DNA of 64,000 nucleotides, from NCBI RefSeq assembly GCF_003985155.1, contig NZ_ML133703.1:1-64000 (forward strand), given 5' to 3'. The first letter of the stretch is position 1, and each line of letters begins with the position of its first letter. The notes under the pieces were generated by a model. That model did not search any database and was not told where the DNA came from. It saw nothing but the letters and a program-made list of their open reading frames with translations. Positions 1-8,086 of the stretch are shown piece by piece. The stretch comes from Rhizobium vallis. Lineage in GTDB: Bacteria; Pseudomonadota; Alphaproteobacteria; Rhizobiales; Rhizobiaceae. The translations under genes were made by a program, and so were the position numbers.

Positions 1-1
1 G

Positions 2-97
2 AAAATGGTCATCCGCATTGCCCTCGCCAGAAAGCTCCTCGTCATTCTCAACGCAAAAGCACGAGACGCGCGAAGGGAATTCCAATATGCAACTTGA
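2..97 (+). CDS. IS110-family transposase, C-terminal end (partial, runs off left edge)
   Basis: Frame 2 is open from the window edge to a TGA at 95-97 and ends in a short basic segment containing MVIRIALARKLLVILNAKAR. The pattern of a conserved hydrophobic 'RKLL.ILNA' stretch followed by a few basic residues is how IS110/IS1111 transposases usually finish. Only about 31 residues are visible, so neither the catalytic DEDD part nor the Ser motif can be judged, and it could be a remnant rather than an intact element. The repeat at 112-243 follows immediately. Confidence 0.5.
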   Translation, partial: KMVIRIALARKLLVILNAKARDARREFQYAT

Positions 98-111
98 CAC
101 ACCAGATAGTC

Positions 112-243
112 GCTCATCCCTGTGCTCGTCACAGGGATCCAGCGCGCCCAAGTCCTTGGGCGGGGAGACTCCATTGCATGATAAGAGTCATTCACGGCGC
201 AGACGCGCCGTGGCTAGATTCCTGTGACAAGCACAGGAATGAG
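112..243. repeat. Rhizobial mosaic palindromic repeat, copy A
   Basis: About 130 bp whose two ends are themselves palindromic (a CCTGTGCTCGTCACAGG arm on the left, CCTGTGACAAGCACAGG on the right). Inside are two smaller palindromes: GCCCAAGTCCTTGGGC on the left and GGCGCAGACGCGCC on the right. The same parts occur in reversed order and orientation at 6988-7122, so the two copies are inverted relative to each other. Non-coding intergenic repeat of the kind abundant in Rhizobium genomes. Confidence 0.8.
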
Positions 244-403
244 GAAGGGAGTACCGCCCCAAGGGCCTCAAGGTACAAGGCGGACGCGCCGGCCGTCGAC
301 CCTAAGCTGGGGAGATTGTTGACCCAATCCGAACGATTCATTCGTTTCCCTTTTGTACTCTTCCCCTCTTCCCTTTCGCGCTGACTCTCTCCATATTCGC
401 GCC

Positions 404-3400
404 ATGGCCAGATCTCCGAAGAAATCCCCCGCCCCGAATGGCTTCGAGGAAGCTCCCCAGTCGTCCTTTGAGGGCGCTCCCCTTTCCGGCTCGGTTGCCG
501 ATTGGGTGAAGCAGCTCGAGGCCGATGCGGAAGCGTCGGGTGTCGAGAGCCAGCGCGACATCGCCTCCAAGGCCGGCAAGCACCGCAAGAAGGTGGAGAA
601 CGAGGCGCGCAAGCACACCGAGGCGGTCAGCGTCAACAAGAAGGCGACGGCCAGCAAGACTGCGCGCGGCGTTTCGATCGGCGGCTCCACCGACCCGAAG
701 ACCCGCGCCGCCGCCGGTCTGAACCCGGTGGCGGGTCTCGATATTTCGCTTGAAGATGCCGGCAATATCTCGCCCGGCGGCGTCACCGCCACGGTCGAGG
801 CGCTGTCGGCGCTGATCGAGAGCGGCAACCCGCTGCACAAGAACGGCAAGATCTGGACGCCGCACCGCCCTGCCCGCCCGGACAAATCCGAAGGCGGCAT
901 CCGCATCCTGATGAAATCGGATTACGAGCCGGCCGGCGACCAGCCCACCGCCATCCGCGATCTCGTCGAAGGGCTGGAGAATGGCGACCGCAGCCAGGTG
1001 CTGCTCGGCGTCACCGGCTCCGGCAAGACCTTCACCATGGCCAAGGTGATCGAGGCGACGCAGCGCCCGGCCGTCATCCTGGCGCCGAACAAGACGCTGG
1101 CCGCCCAGCTCTATTCCGAGTTCAAGAATTTCTTCCCCGACAATGCGGTGGAATATTTCGTTTCCTACTATGATTACTACCAGCCGGAAGCCTATGTGCC
1201 GCGCTCCGATACCTATATCGAGAAGGAATCCTCGATCAACGAGCAGATCGACCGCATGCGCCACTCGGCGACGCGCTCTCTGCTCGAACGGGACGACTGC
1301 ATCATCGTCGCCTCGGTCTCCTGCATCTATGGTATCGGCTCGGTCGAGACCTATACGGCGATGACCTTCCAGATGTCGGTCGGCGACCGGCTGGACCAAC
1401 GCCAGCTGCTGGCCGACCTCGTGGCCCAGCAATACAAGCGCCGCGACATGGATTTCACCCGCGGCTCCTTCCGCGTGCGCGGCGACACGATCGAGCTCTT
1501 CCCCGCCCACTTGGAAGATGCCGCCTGGCGCATCTCGATGTTCGGCGACGAGATCGACGCCATCACCGAGTTCGATCCGCTCACCGGCCAGAAGGTCGGC
1601 GACCTCAAATCGGTGAAGATCTACGCCAATTCGCACTATGTCACCCCGCGCCCGACGCTGAACGGCGCCATCAAATCGATCAAGGAAGAGCTGCGGCTGC
1701 GCTTGGCCGAACTGGAGAAGGCCGGCCGCCTGCTCGAGGCCCAGCGCCTGGAGCAGCGCACCCGCTACGATATCGAAATGCTTGAAGCCACCGGCTCCTG
1801 TCAGGGCATCGAGAACTATTCGCGCTACCTCACCGGCCGCGACCCCGGCGATCCCCCGCCGACTTTGTTCGAATACATCCCCGACAACGCCCTCGTCTTC
1901 ATCGACGAAAGCCATGTCACCGTGCCGCAGATCGGCGGCATGTACCGGGGCGACTTCCGCCGCAAGGCGACGCTGGCCGAATATGGCTTCCGCCTGCCCT
2001 CCTGCATGGACAACCGGCCGCTGCGCTTCGAGGAATGGGACGCCATGCGCCCCGATACGATCGCCGTTTCGGCCACGCCCGGCGGCTGGGAGATGGAACA
2101 ATCCGGCGGCGTCTTCGCCGAACAGGTGATCCGCCCGACCGGCCTGATCGACCCGCCGGTCGAGGTCCGCTCGGCCCGCAGCCAGGTGGACGACGTGCTC
2201 GGCGAGATCCGCGAAACCACGGCCAAGGGCTACCGCACGCTGTGCACCGTGCTGACCAAGCGCATGGCCGAGGACCTGACCGAATATCTGCATGAACAGG
2301 GCATCCGCGTCCGCTACATGCACTCCGACATCGACACGCTGGAGCGTATCGAGATCCTGCGCGATCTCCGCCTCGGCGCCTTCGACGTGCTCGTCGGCAT
2401 CAACCTGCTGCGCGAAGGCCTCGACATTCCCGAATGCGGCTTCGTCGCCATCCTCGACGCCGACAAGGAAGGCTTCCTGCGCTCGGAGACCTCGCTGATC
2501 CAGACGATCGGCCGCGCCGCGCGTAACGTCGACGGCAAGGTCATCCTCTATGCCGACAACGTCACCGGCTCGATGAAGCGGGCGATGGAAGAAACCAGCC
2601 GCCGCCGCGAAAAGCAGATGGTCTACAATGCCGAACACGGCATCACACCGGAATCGGTCAAGGCCAGGATCTCCGACATCCTCGACAGCGTCTACGAACG
2701 CGACCACGTCCGCGCCGATATTTCAGGCGTCTCGGGCAAGGGCTTCGCCGATGGCGGCAACCTCGTCGGCAATAACCTGCAGACCCATCTCAACGCGCTC
2801 GAAAAGAGCATGCGCGACGCCGCCGCCGACCTCGACTTCGAAAAAGCCGCCCGCCTCCGCGACGAAATCAAACGCCTCAAAGCCGCCGAACTGGCCGTTA
2901 TGGACGACCCGATGGCCCGCGAGGAGTCCAAGGCAATGGAAGGCAAAGGCGGCCGCGCCAATGGCAAGGGCAAAGCTACGGCCTCCAGCAGCAGCCCTCA
3001 TGGTGAGGAGGCCCAGGGGGCCGTCTCGAACCACGAGGGCGGGCGTGGAACCTCCTACTTCTCCAGACCCAGCCTCGACGACATGGGCCCAGGCACCGAC
3101 ACATCAACGCCCCTCTTCCGCAAACCGGACCTGGACGAAATGGGCCGCCACGTCGCCACACCGGCCGATGGCAAAGGCCTCTTCCGCCGCAACACCCTCG
3201 ACGAAATGACCGTCGGCCGCACGGAAAAGCCGGTGACCGGCCATGTGCCTGACAAGCCGGATGCCGCAAAGAGCACGAAGCGGTTCTCACCGCTGGTTGA
3301 GGGTCAGCCGGAACGCGATGACATGCGGCCAGTCGTGCGCGGGAAGACGGGCGTGGGAAGCTATGAGGATCCGGGCGAGCAGAAGCGCAAGGGGCGCACG

Positions 3401-3430
3401 AAGGGGAAAACCGGGCGGCCGGGGCGGTGA
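404..3430 (+). CDS. uvrB: UvrABC excinuclease subunit B
   Basis: DNA-damage recognition helicase of nucleotide excision repair; it takes damaged DNA from UvrA and recruits UvrC. Visible motifs include DYEPAGDQPTAI, the Walker A loop GVTGSGKTF (about residue 202), the YYQPEAY region of the beta-hairpin, the DESHV helicase box (about 500), the GREGLD-type motif VI region, and a UVR domain (FEKAARLRDEI) near residue 810-840. The product is 1008 aa against 673 in E. coli: about 165 extra residues precede the core, and about 170 follow the UVR domain. The C-terminal tail has three similar units (SLDDMG, DLDEMG, TLDEM) and also carries an intergenic-type palindromic repeat read as protein. ATG 404 (MARSPKK) is preferred over an upstream start at 353, which lies in T/C-rich sequence with no ribosome binding site. 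Confidence 0.97.
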   Translation: MARSPKKSPAPNGFEEAPQSSFEGAPLSGSVADWVKQLEADAEASGVESQRDIASKAGKHRKKVENEARKHTEAVSVNKKATASKTARGVSIGGSTDPKTRAAAGLNPVAGLDISLEDAGNISPGGVTATVEALSALIESGNPLHKNGKIWTPHRPARPDKSEGGIRILMKSDYEPAGDQPTAIRDLVEGLENGDRSQVLLGVTGSGKTFTMAKVIEATQRPAVILAPNKTLAAQLYSEFKNFFPDNAVEYFVSYYDYYQPEAYVPRSDTYIEKESSINEQIDRMRHSATRSLLERDDCIIVASVSCIYGIGSVETYTAMTFQMSVGDRLDQRQLLADLVAQQYKRRDMDFTRGSFRVRGDTIELFPAHLEDAAWRISMFGDEIDAITEFDPLTGQKVGDLKSVKIYANSHYVTPRPTLNGAIKSIKEELRLRLAELEKAGRLLEAQRLEQRTRYDIEMLEATGSCQGIENYSRYLTGRDPGDPPPTLFEYIPDNALVFIDESHVTVPQIGGMYRGDFRRKATLAEYGFRLPSCMDNRPLRFEEWDAMRPDTIAVSATPGGWEMEQSGGVFAEQVIRPTGLIDPPVEVRSARSQVDDVLGEIRETTAKGYRTLCTVLTKRMAEDLTEYLHEQGIRVRYMHSDIDTLERIEILRDLRLGAFDVLVGINLLREGLDIPECGFVAILDADKEGFLRSETSLIQTIGRAARNVDGKVILYADNVTGSMKRAMEETSRRREKQMVYNAEHGITPESVKARISDILDSVYERDHVRADISGVSGKGFADGGNLVGNNLQTHLNALEKSMRDAAADLDFEKAARLRDEIKRLKAAELAVMDDPMAREESKAMEGKGGRANGKGKATASSSSPHGEEAQGAVSNHEGGRGTSYFSRPSLDDMGPGTDTSTPLFRKPDLDEMGRHVATPADGKGLFRRNTLDEMTVGRTEKPVTGHVPDKPDAAKSTKRFSPLVEGQPERDDMRPVVRGKTGVGSYEDPGEQKRKGRTKGKTGRPGR
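2994..3044. repeat. Palindromic intergenic-type repeat embedded in uvrB
   Basis: The sequence GCCCTCATGGTGAGG, a short G/C-rich spacer, then CTCGAACCACGAGGGC forms an imperfect palindrome. A closely related copy lies in non-coding DNA at 24842-24874. In uvrB the element is in frame and read as an SPHGEEAQGAVSNHEGG-like stretch, so the element appears to have inserted in the dispensable C-terminal tail without breaking the frame. Confidence 0.75.
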
Positions 3431-3453
3431 TATCGGTTCGCGCGGCAAACGAT

Positions 3454-5109
3454 TCAAAACTCAAACCGAAGTTGTCCGATTCCTAATTCGTCCATAATTA
3501 ATTCTTTTGTCTTTACCGAACGAAATACCCGGTAAAAGGATTGCGATTTATATTTCTCCGCAATTTGGGAAATTACGCTTCGAGCACGATCAAAATAACG
3601 ATCAAACTCTTCTTCTGCGGGGATATTTAACTCAGCCCCTCCCACCATCAACGATATGCAATACATTATATACCACTGAGTATAAGCTATAAATTCACCA
3701 TTGCTCTCAAAATTCTCCTGCCTGCGGAGAACGACGAGTTCCGTTTCACGAACAGAATTAACAAACAGATAAAGCCGCGCTAATTTAACCAGGTAATCAG
3801 CGTCTAACTTTTCAGAGAAGATTAGATTATACATGGAACCGAATATCTCGTCCGACGCAGTCTTCGCGAGATGAGGCTCATGAAGCCTATAGGCCAATAT
3901 TGCCTGCCCTAACTTCAATGAATCAATACGTCCGCCCTCTTCTGCATTTTCAAATTGGTTCTTTTTTCGCTCATATAAAAGATTATTATCCTCGAAAACA
4001 GCAGCAATTTTCTTTTGAATAGGGTCGTTCGCCTTGAGGTCTCGCGGAGCTATACGTGCCTGACTGTTTGTCGCAATTGCAATCTGCTCAGAAATATCCG
4101 GCCGGCTCGAGGCAAAAATCTTCACGAGAAGGACGACCTCCGCGACCCTTTCGGAGTCCCTTTTATAAGCTTCTAAAAGAGAATATGATGTTTGGGCACC
4201 GTTAACGATCTGAAAATCCGTTAAATGAATCTTGGATCCTCTCACCTTTTGATGAGTAAAGTCCTTCGCAATTATTGTAATACCATTATTCAAGTACCAA
4301 AAAAGATGGTTTTCCTCTGAAAGAGCGCTTTGATGTATTTGGCGATTATACCCACCGTCCAAGCCTAGGAAACCGCGAATATTTTCATCAAAAAGATGGC
4401 GTTTAATTGATCCCCCTTCGTTCGAAATCATTTCAATATACGATTTCGCGTCGACGTTCGCCACTAAGCCGCGAATATCACAATCGGTTCTCTCATATTT
4501 CTGAACGTCGACAGTATCAAGTATCCCGTTCTCCTTAGTTCTCCCATCACTGGACAATAAACTAATAATACTTTGGTACGACAGCTCCTCAACAGAGACA
4601 AATTCGTATTGCGTACAAAATGCATCAAATCTACTGCGCTCGTGAACGACGAGTGGCATTGCATTTGATACGAGAAAAACATGGATATATATTATTTTCC
4701 CCGAATCTATAAGGCGCCATACATCGATAATCTTCTCTTTAAGAAGAGGATTGACAGACTCAATTAAACCTGGTGCCCTATCTGTGATGTCCCTAATAAG
4801 GGAGATAAGTTTATCGATCTCGCTGCCAGGAAAATTCTTTTTGGAATTTTTTATATTTGAAGCATATTTACATTGAACAATACTTACATGGACGAAGCTG
4901 CCCGACTCTTGTATATAAACAGCATCGGCACCCCGATCATTTCCACCGTCCGTAATAAGAGAAGATATCTCTTCGCCTGACCTCGGAAAAAGCGCGTCGA
5001 GTATCAAATAAAGAAAACCGGTAGAGCGGTCATCTAATCCGATCTTGTCGGCCGCCTTCCTAATTTTACTTTCGATGAGTGAAAATTCAAGCTCAGTGAT
5101 CTGGCGCAT
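3454..5109 (-). CDS. AIPR-family protein with N-terminal restriction-endonuclease-like domain (candidate phage defence)
   Basis: 551 aa. The first ~110 residues hold a PD-(D/E)xK nuclease-like signature: DGGNDRGADAVYI followed ~15 residues later by VSIVQCKY (D...QxK). The middle and C-terminal part matches the AIPR (abortive infection phage resistance) family pattern: an NIRGFLG-type segment, a WYLNNGITIIA motif, then FQIVNGAQTSYSLLEAY. AIPR proteins are known from abortive-infection loci and restriction-modification islands; the mechanism is poorly defined. The gene is visibly AT-richer and uses more A/T-ending codons than uvrB and other neighbours, suggesting transfer. It lies tail-to-tail with uvrB, 23 bp apart, and 281 bp downstream of the TIR-like gene on the same strand. 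No good Shine-Dalgarno is seen before ATG 5109. Confidence 0.8.
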   Translation of the reverse strand: MRQITELEFSLIESKIRKAADKIGLDDRSTGFLYLILDALFPRSGEEISSLITDGGNDRGADAVYIQESGSFVHVSIVQCKYASNIKNSKKNFPGSEIDKLISLIRDITDRAPGLIESVNPLLKEKIIDVWRLIDSGKIIYIHVFLVSNAMPLVVHERSRFDAFCTQYEFVSVEELSYQSIISLLSSDGRTKENGILDTVDVQKYERTDCDIRGLVANVDAKSYIEMISNEGGSIKRHLFDENIRGFLGLDGGYNRQIHQSALSEENHLFWYLNNGITIIAKDFTHQKVRGSKIHLTDFQIVNGAQTSYSLLEAYKRDSERVAEVVLLVKIFASSRPDISEQIAIATNSQARIAPRDLKANDPIQKKIAAVFEDNNLLYERKKNQFENAEEGGRIDSLKLGQAILAYRLHEPHLAKTASDEIFGSMYNLIFSEKLDADYLVKLARLYLFVNSVRETELVVLRRQENFESNGEFIAYTQWYIMYCISLMVGGAELNIPAEEEFDRYFDRARSVISQIAEKYKSQSFYRVFRSVKTKELIMDELGIGQLRFEF

Positions 5110-5390
5110 GTAATTACCGACATCAATCTAATCAACTCAAGATAGACGGATTCGCCGCTCGCACAATCCTTTAAGTTAGCACTTCGATTTTATTGACAGA
5201 GTAGTTTAAATTGGCAGAAACCTTGCCCTTAGTTGACCCGCCATCAGCGCGCAAACGGCTTACGCACGCGTGCCCGCTGACGCCCAGTTCCAGAATGTGG
5301 AAGTCACTCTTGACTATCGGAGGGCTTGCCACTCACGGCGGCGAGTAGCCCAATCACAATATCTCTGTACTGCCTCGCTCTTGCCAATGG

Positions 5391-6098
5391 TCATGCTGAT
5401 GCGGCGCTAATTCGATCTGCGGGAATTGTGAAGCCAGCTGATTGGAGACGCTGCACTAGCTTAGGAACGATTTCTTTGACATGGTGGTTGAACTCAATAC
5501 GCAGAATGCCGTCCGTATCAGAGGGTCGTTCAAGCGTGCCTTTTTGCAGGATCGCCATATTTCCCCTTCCAAGTGCAGCCATTACCATCCCCATTTCGAG
5601 AATGACGTTCTGCCGGGCTCGGGGCTGACGATCGGCATCTGCGAGCCTATTGGAATAGCCATAATCATCCGGTGTCAGAAGGACTATGCCAAAAGCGGCG
5701 TCCTTATAGATGCTCTGCTCTAACGCTTCGACGATAGTCTTTCCTCCGCCGTCGGAGTTTTGGAGAATAAAAGGCTTCAACCCAAGCCTAAGAAGAACAA
5801 GTTCTAGTTGATCACGTGCTTCTGTATCGTGACCATGAACGACAAAAATCTTTGCTTCACTGTCAGCGGGTGCTGCAACAGGCGCTGGATTTCCGAGCGC
5901 AGAATCTATCTCCAGCTGAAATGTCTCCGGCTCTTTGCCTTGGCAGGTCAATGTCCCCTTTGACGGCCACCAATTCAGAATTTGGCCCGTCTTAGATCGG
6001 AATTGGACGTGGCCGTTTTTTTCGCTCCATTCGCCGGCTTTGCCGGTAGCGGCAACGGCTATCTCAAGCTCCTCACGCGTCCCGTGAAATTTTCCCAC
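5391..6098 (-). CDS. TIR-like nucleotide-binding protein (PF10137/CAP12-type)
   Basis: The C-terminal ~150 residues carry the full signature of the TIR-like family found in bacterial defence: KIFVVHGHDTEARD, GGGKTIVEALEQ, FGIVLLTPDDYG, RQNVILEMG and LERPSDTDGI. Known relatives cleave NAD or bind nucleotides in anti-phage systems; the conserved Glu in NVILEMG is the likely catalytic residue. The ~80-residue N-terminus (REELEIAVAATGKAGEWSEK...) is probably the sensor or adaptor part. I chose GTG 6098 as start because GGAGGAGA lies 8 bases upstream; an open frame extends to ATG 6314, but those 72 residues look non-coding and have no ribosome site. The protein would be 235 aa. It is followed by the AIPR gene on the same strand. 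Confidence 0.8.
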   Translation of the reverse strand: MGKFHGTREELEIAVAATGKAGEWSEKNGHVQFRSKTGQILNWWPSKGTLTCQGKEPETFQLEIDSALGNPAPVAAPADSEAKIFVVHGHDTEARDQLELVLLRLGLKPFILQNSDGGGKTIVEALEQSIYKDAAFGIVLLTPDDYGYSNRLADADRQPRARQNVILEMGMVMAALGRGNMAILQKGTLERPSDTDGILRIEFNHHVKEIVPKLVQRLQSAGFTIPADRISAASA

Positions 6099-6350
6099 AG
6101 TCGGTCTCTCCTCCACAACGTTCGGTATCCATTCCTCAAAACAATCGGTGATGCAAGTTGAAGGACCTTCTGCAAAACGTGCTGCGGATTTTGCATGGAT
6201 TCTTGAGCGCTTTGCTGCCGGGTAAGATTGCCGGTCTGTATAGGAAATGAGACCTATTGTCCCCAGACATTCAACCGTAGCTCTGCCGCCGTTCGTCCTC
6301 TTCCTTCGTGCCATCCGGCTTTACCACTTGTGACCAGAAAGAAACCAACA

Positions 6351-6800
6351 ATGTCCGACACCATCCTACGCTACGTCCCCTCCGACCCGTATTGGCAACC
6401 CTCCCCGGAAAACGCCACCAAGGCGGTCTCCTTGCTGGAAACAATCGTCCCCGGGGCGGACGAAGTGAAATCGAGCTTCGAGGATGAGGTCAGGTTCTAC
6501 GATCCCGGCGAAAACTGGTCTGGCGTGGAGTGCGGCGCCTGTGGTGCGGATGCCGAGGAATGGTGGGGAGAGGCGATGGAAACCGCTTCTGAGAATGGGT
6601 TTAAAGACCTCAGCACCGTGGCCCCTTGCTGCGGCGCCACCGTGTCATTGAACGACTTGCGGTATGTCTGGCCCGCCGCGTTCGGCCGCTTTGCTCTCGA
6701 GGCCCACAATCCAGGCATCGGAGATACCACCGAGGAACAGGATCGGAAGATGACTGAATGCCTCGGAGTGTCACTGCGGAAAATATGGGCGCATGTTTAG
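6351..6800 (+). CDS. Hypothetical protein with cysteine pairs (possible zinc ribbon)
   Basis: 149 aa, acidic, with no signal peptide or membrane segment. It has CGACGAD near residue 61 and APCCGAT near residue 90, spaced like a small zinc-binding ribbon, followed by conserved-looking aromatic residues (DLRYVWPAAFGRFALEAHNP). I do not recognise the family. ATG 6351 is preferred to upstream starts that would overlap the divergently transcribed TIR gene. It starts 252 bp from the TIR start in the opposite direction, so the two share an intergenic promoter region. Confidence 0.65.
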   Translation: MSDTILRYVPSDPYWQPSPENATKAVSLLETIVPGADEVKSSFEDEVRFYDPGENWSGVECGACGADAEEWWGEAMETASENGFKDLSTVAPCCGATVSLNDLRYVWPAAFGRFALEAHNPGIGDTTEEQDRKMTECLGVSLRKIWAHV

Positions 6801-6837
6801 GTTATCGCCGCTCCGCTTCTTGTGACCGCCTCTCTCC

Positions 6838-6975
6838 TCCGCAACGATGAAGCGGCGACACTCCCTTACGCTGGTGAAGGAACATGGAAGGCGGAGGATA
6901 TCGCCAACCAGCGGGACGAGGACCCGTGGAGTTTGCGTACGTTTACCGGATGATGCGGAGTAATTGGCGGCCACT
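6838..6975 (+). pseudogene. Fragment of the DUF3828-like gene (3' end only)
   Basis: The segment from CGCAACGATGAAG to past an equivalent stop aligns with the 3' end of the intact gene at 10682-11140. Shared stretches include CTGGTGAAGGAACATGG versus CTGGTGAAGGAGCATGG and GAGGATATCGCCAACCAGC, and the match continues into the post-stop GGCGGCCAC. No 5' half is present and the reading frame is broken by short deletions. It is a decayed partial duplicate about 3.9 kb from its parent, directly upstream of repeat copy B. Confidence 0.8.
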
Positions 6976-6987
6976 GCCTTCTCCTCC

Positions 6988-7122
6988 CTCATTCCTGTGC
7001 TCGTCACAGGAATCCAGCTACCGCGCGTCCGCGCGGTGAATGACTCCAACTCGATAAAGGCTTCTCTCGCGCCCAAGGACTTGGGCGCACTGGATTCCTG
7101 TGACAAGCACAGGAATGACGGA
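6988..7122. repeat. Rhizobial mosaic palindromic repeat, copy B
   Basis: Same building blocks as copy A (112-243) but in reverse complement: an end palindrome CCTGTGCTCGTCACAGG, a CGCGCGTCCGCGCG hairpin, GTGAATGACTC, then GCCCAAGGACTTGGGC and a terminal CCTGTGACAAGCACAGG. Copies A and B therefore form a ~130-bp inverted pair around the uvrB/AIPR/TIR block. Non-coding. Confidence 0.8.
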
Positions 7123-7202
7123 GGAGAGGTGGTTGCCATTGCCGCCAACCTAGCAGAGAGCCAACAGTTCCATCTATCCCAATACCGCCTCCGCCATCCC
7201 CC

Positions 7203-7901
7203 TCACCCAGACACAACCCTCCCCTCCCCAGCCACCAGCGCAAAATAAATCCGCTCCACCCGACAAGCCGCACTCCTGGCGCTCGCCTCATATCCCGCCG
7301 CCGGCCATCCCAGCCGTGGGCTGCCATCGGCCGCCATCAGCCAGTACCAGCGCTCGTCGGAGCCGGTCAGATCGATCTTGAAGATCCGCCCCATGCAGGT
7401 TTCGCCGTCAAAGCCGATGAAATCGTCGCCCGGCTTTTCCTTCCACGCGTGGCGCCATTTGCCCCTGGGCCGCTCGCCGCTAATGATCATTTCCCAGCTC
7501 TTCCAGCCGTTGTAATCCGACCGCGCCGTCAGCGAGCCGTCATAGGGTTTCCGGTCGAACGCCAGGCAGCCTTCCAGAAAGACGGCGACGGACTCGCAAA
7601 CATCCCGCCAGGCCTGGTCGTCGCGCCATGTCAGCCTGTAGGCGAGCTCATCGGACACATTCCGCAACGCCTGGGCGATGGCGAAGGCGACACCTTCCCG
7701 GGTTGCCGGCCGGCCATTCGCCTTGATGTCGAGAGAGGTGCAGAGGAAATCAGCCGCGTCGGCGGCGATCGCATCGATGACCTCAGGCTTCCGGCGCTTG
7801 CCGATCTCATAGCCGCCGAAATCCCGTATTCGACGCTGTGTCTGCCGGCGAAGGGTAGTGTTGAGGAACGATCTTAACAGCGTTCCGATATCGTCTTGCA
7901 T
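7203..7901 (-). CDS. Hypothetical protein
   Basis: 232 aa; family not recognised. The start at ATG 7901 (MQDDIGTLLRSFL) is preferred over the longer frame because GGAGAGG stands 6-8 bases upstream. The N-terminal half is basic and helical (TLRRQTQRRIRDFGG), the middle looks all-helical (DAIAADAADFL..., AIAQALRNVSDELAY), and the C-terminal half is aromatic-rich (WEMIISGERPRGKWRHAW, ERWYWLMAADGSPRLGWP). No signal peptide and no transmembrane segment are seen. It has no operon partner: the next minus-strand gene upstream is separated by a repeat. Confidence 0.6.
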   Translation of the reverse strand: MQDDIGTLLRSFLNTTLRRQTQRRIRDFGGYEIGKRRKPEVIDAIAADAADFLCTSLDIKANGRPATREGVAFAIAQALRNVSDELAYRLTWRDDQAWRDVCESVAVFLEGCLAFDRKPYDGSLTARSDYNGWKSWEMIISGERPRGKWRHAWKEKPGDDFIGFDGETCMGRIFKIDLTGSDERWYWLMAADGSPRLGWPAAGYEASARSAACRVERIYFALVAGEGRVVSG

Positions 7902-7975
7902 GCGTTGTCCTCTCCTCGCGAGGATGTTTGCCGCATGGTTTCGTGAATGGCTCCCGCCCGAGCCGGTGAAATTAG

Positions 7976-8086
7976 CGCAATTCCTGACGCAAGACCGCCA
8001 CACGCCTTTGCCTGAATTGCTCTAGCTCTTTGTTTTCACGCAATTCCGGACGCAAAACCGTTACACACTTTTGCTGGAATTGCTTC
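7976..8086. repeat. Rhizobial intergenic repeat (two imperfect inverted units)
   Basis: Two related units around a central TAGCTCTTTGTTTTCACG: a left GCAATTCCTGACGCAAGACCG and a right GCAATTCCGGACGCAAAACCG, each followed by a pyrimidine-rich stretch and a GAATTGCT end. The same vocabulary recurs at 51136-51241. The right end reaches the stop codon of the SRAP gene at 8085. Confidence 0.7.

Noticed and set aside
338..2707. 789-codon minus-strand frame opposite uvrB
   Set aside because: Antisense shadow produced by GC-rich third positions of uvrB; uvrB motifs are unambiguous.
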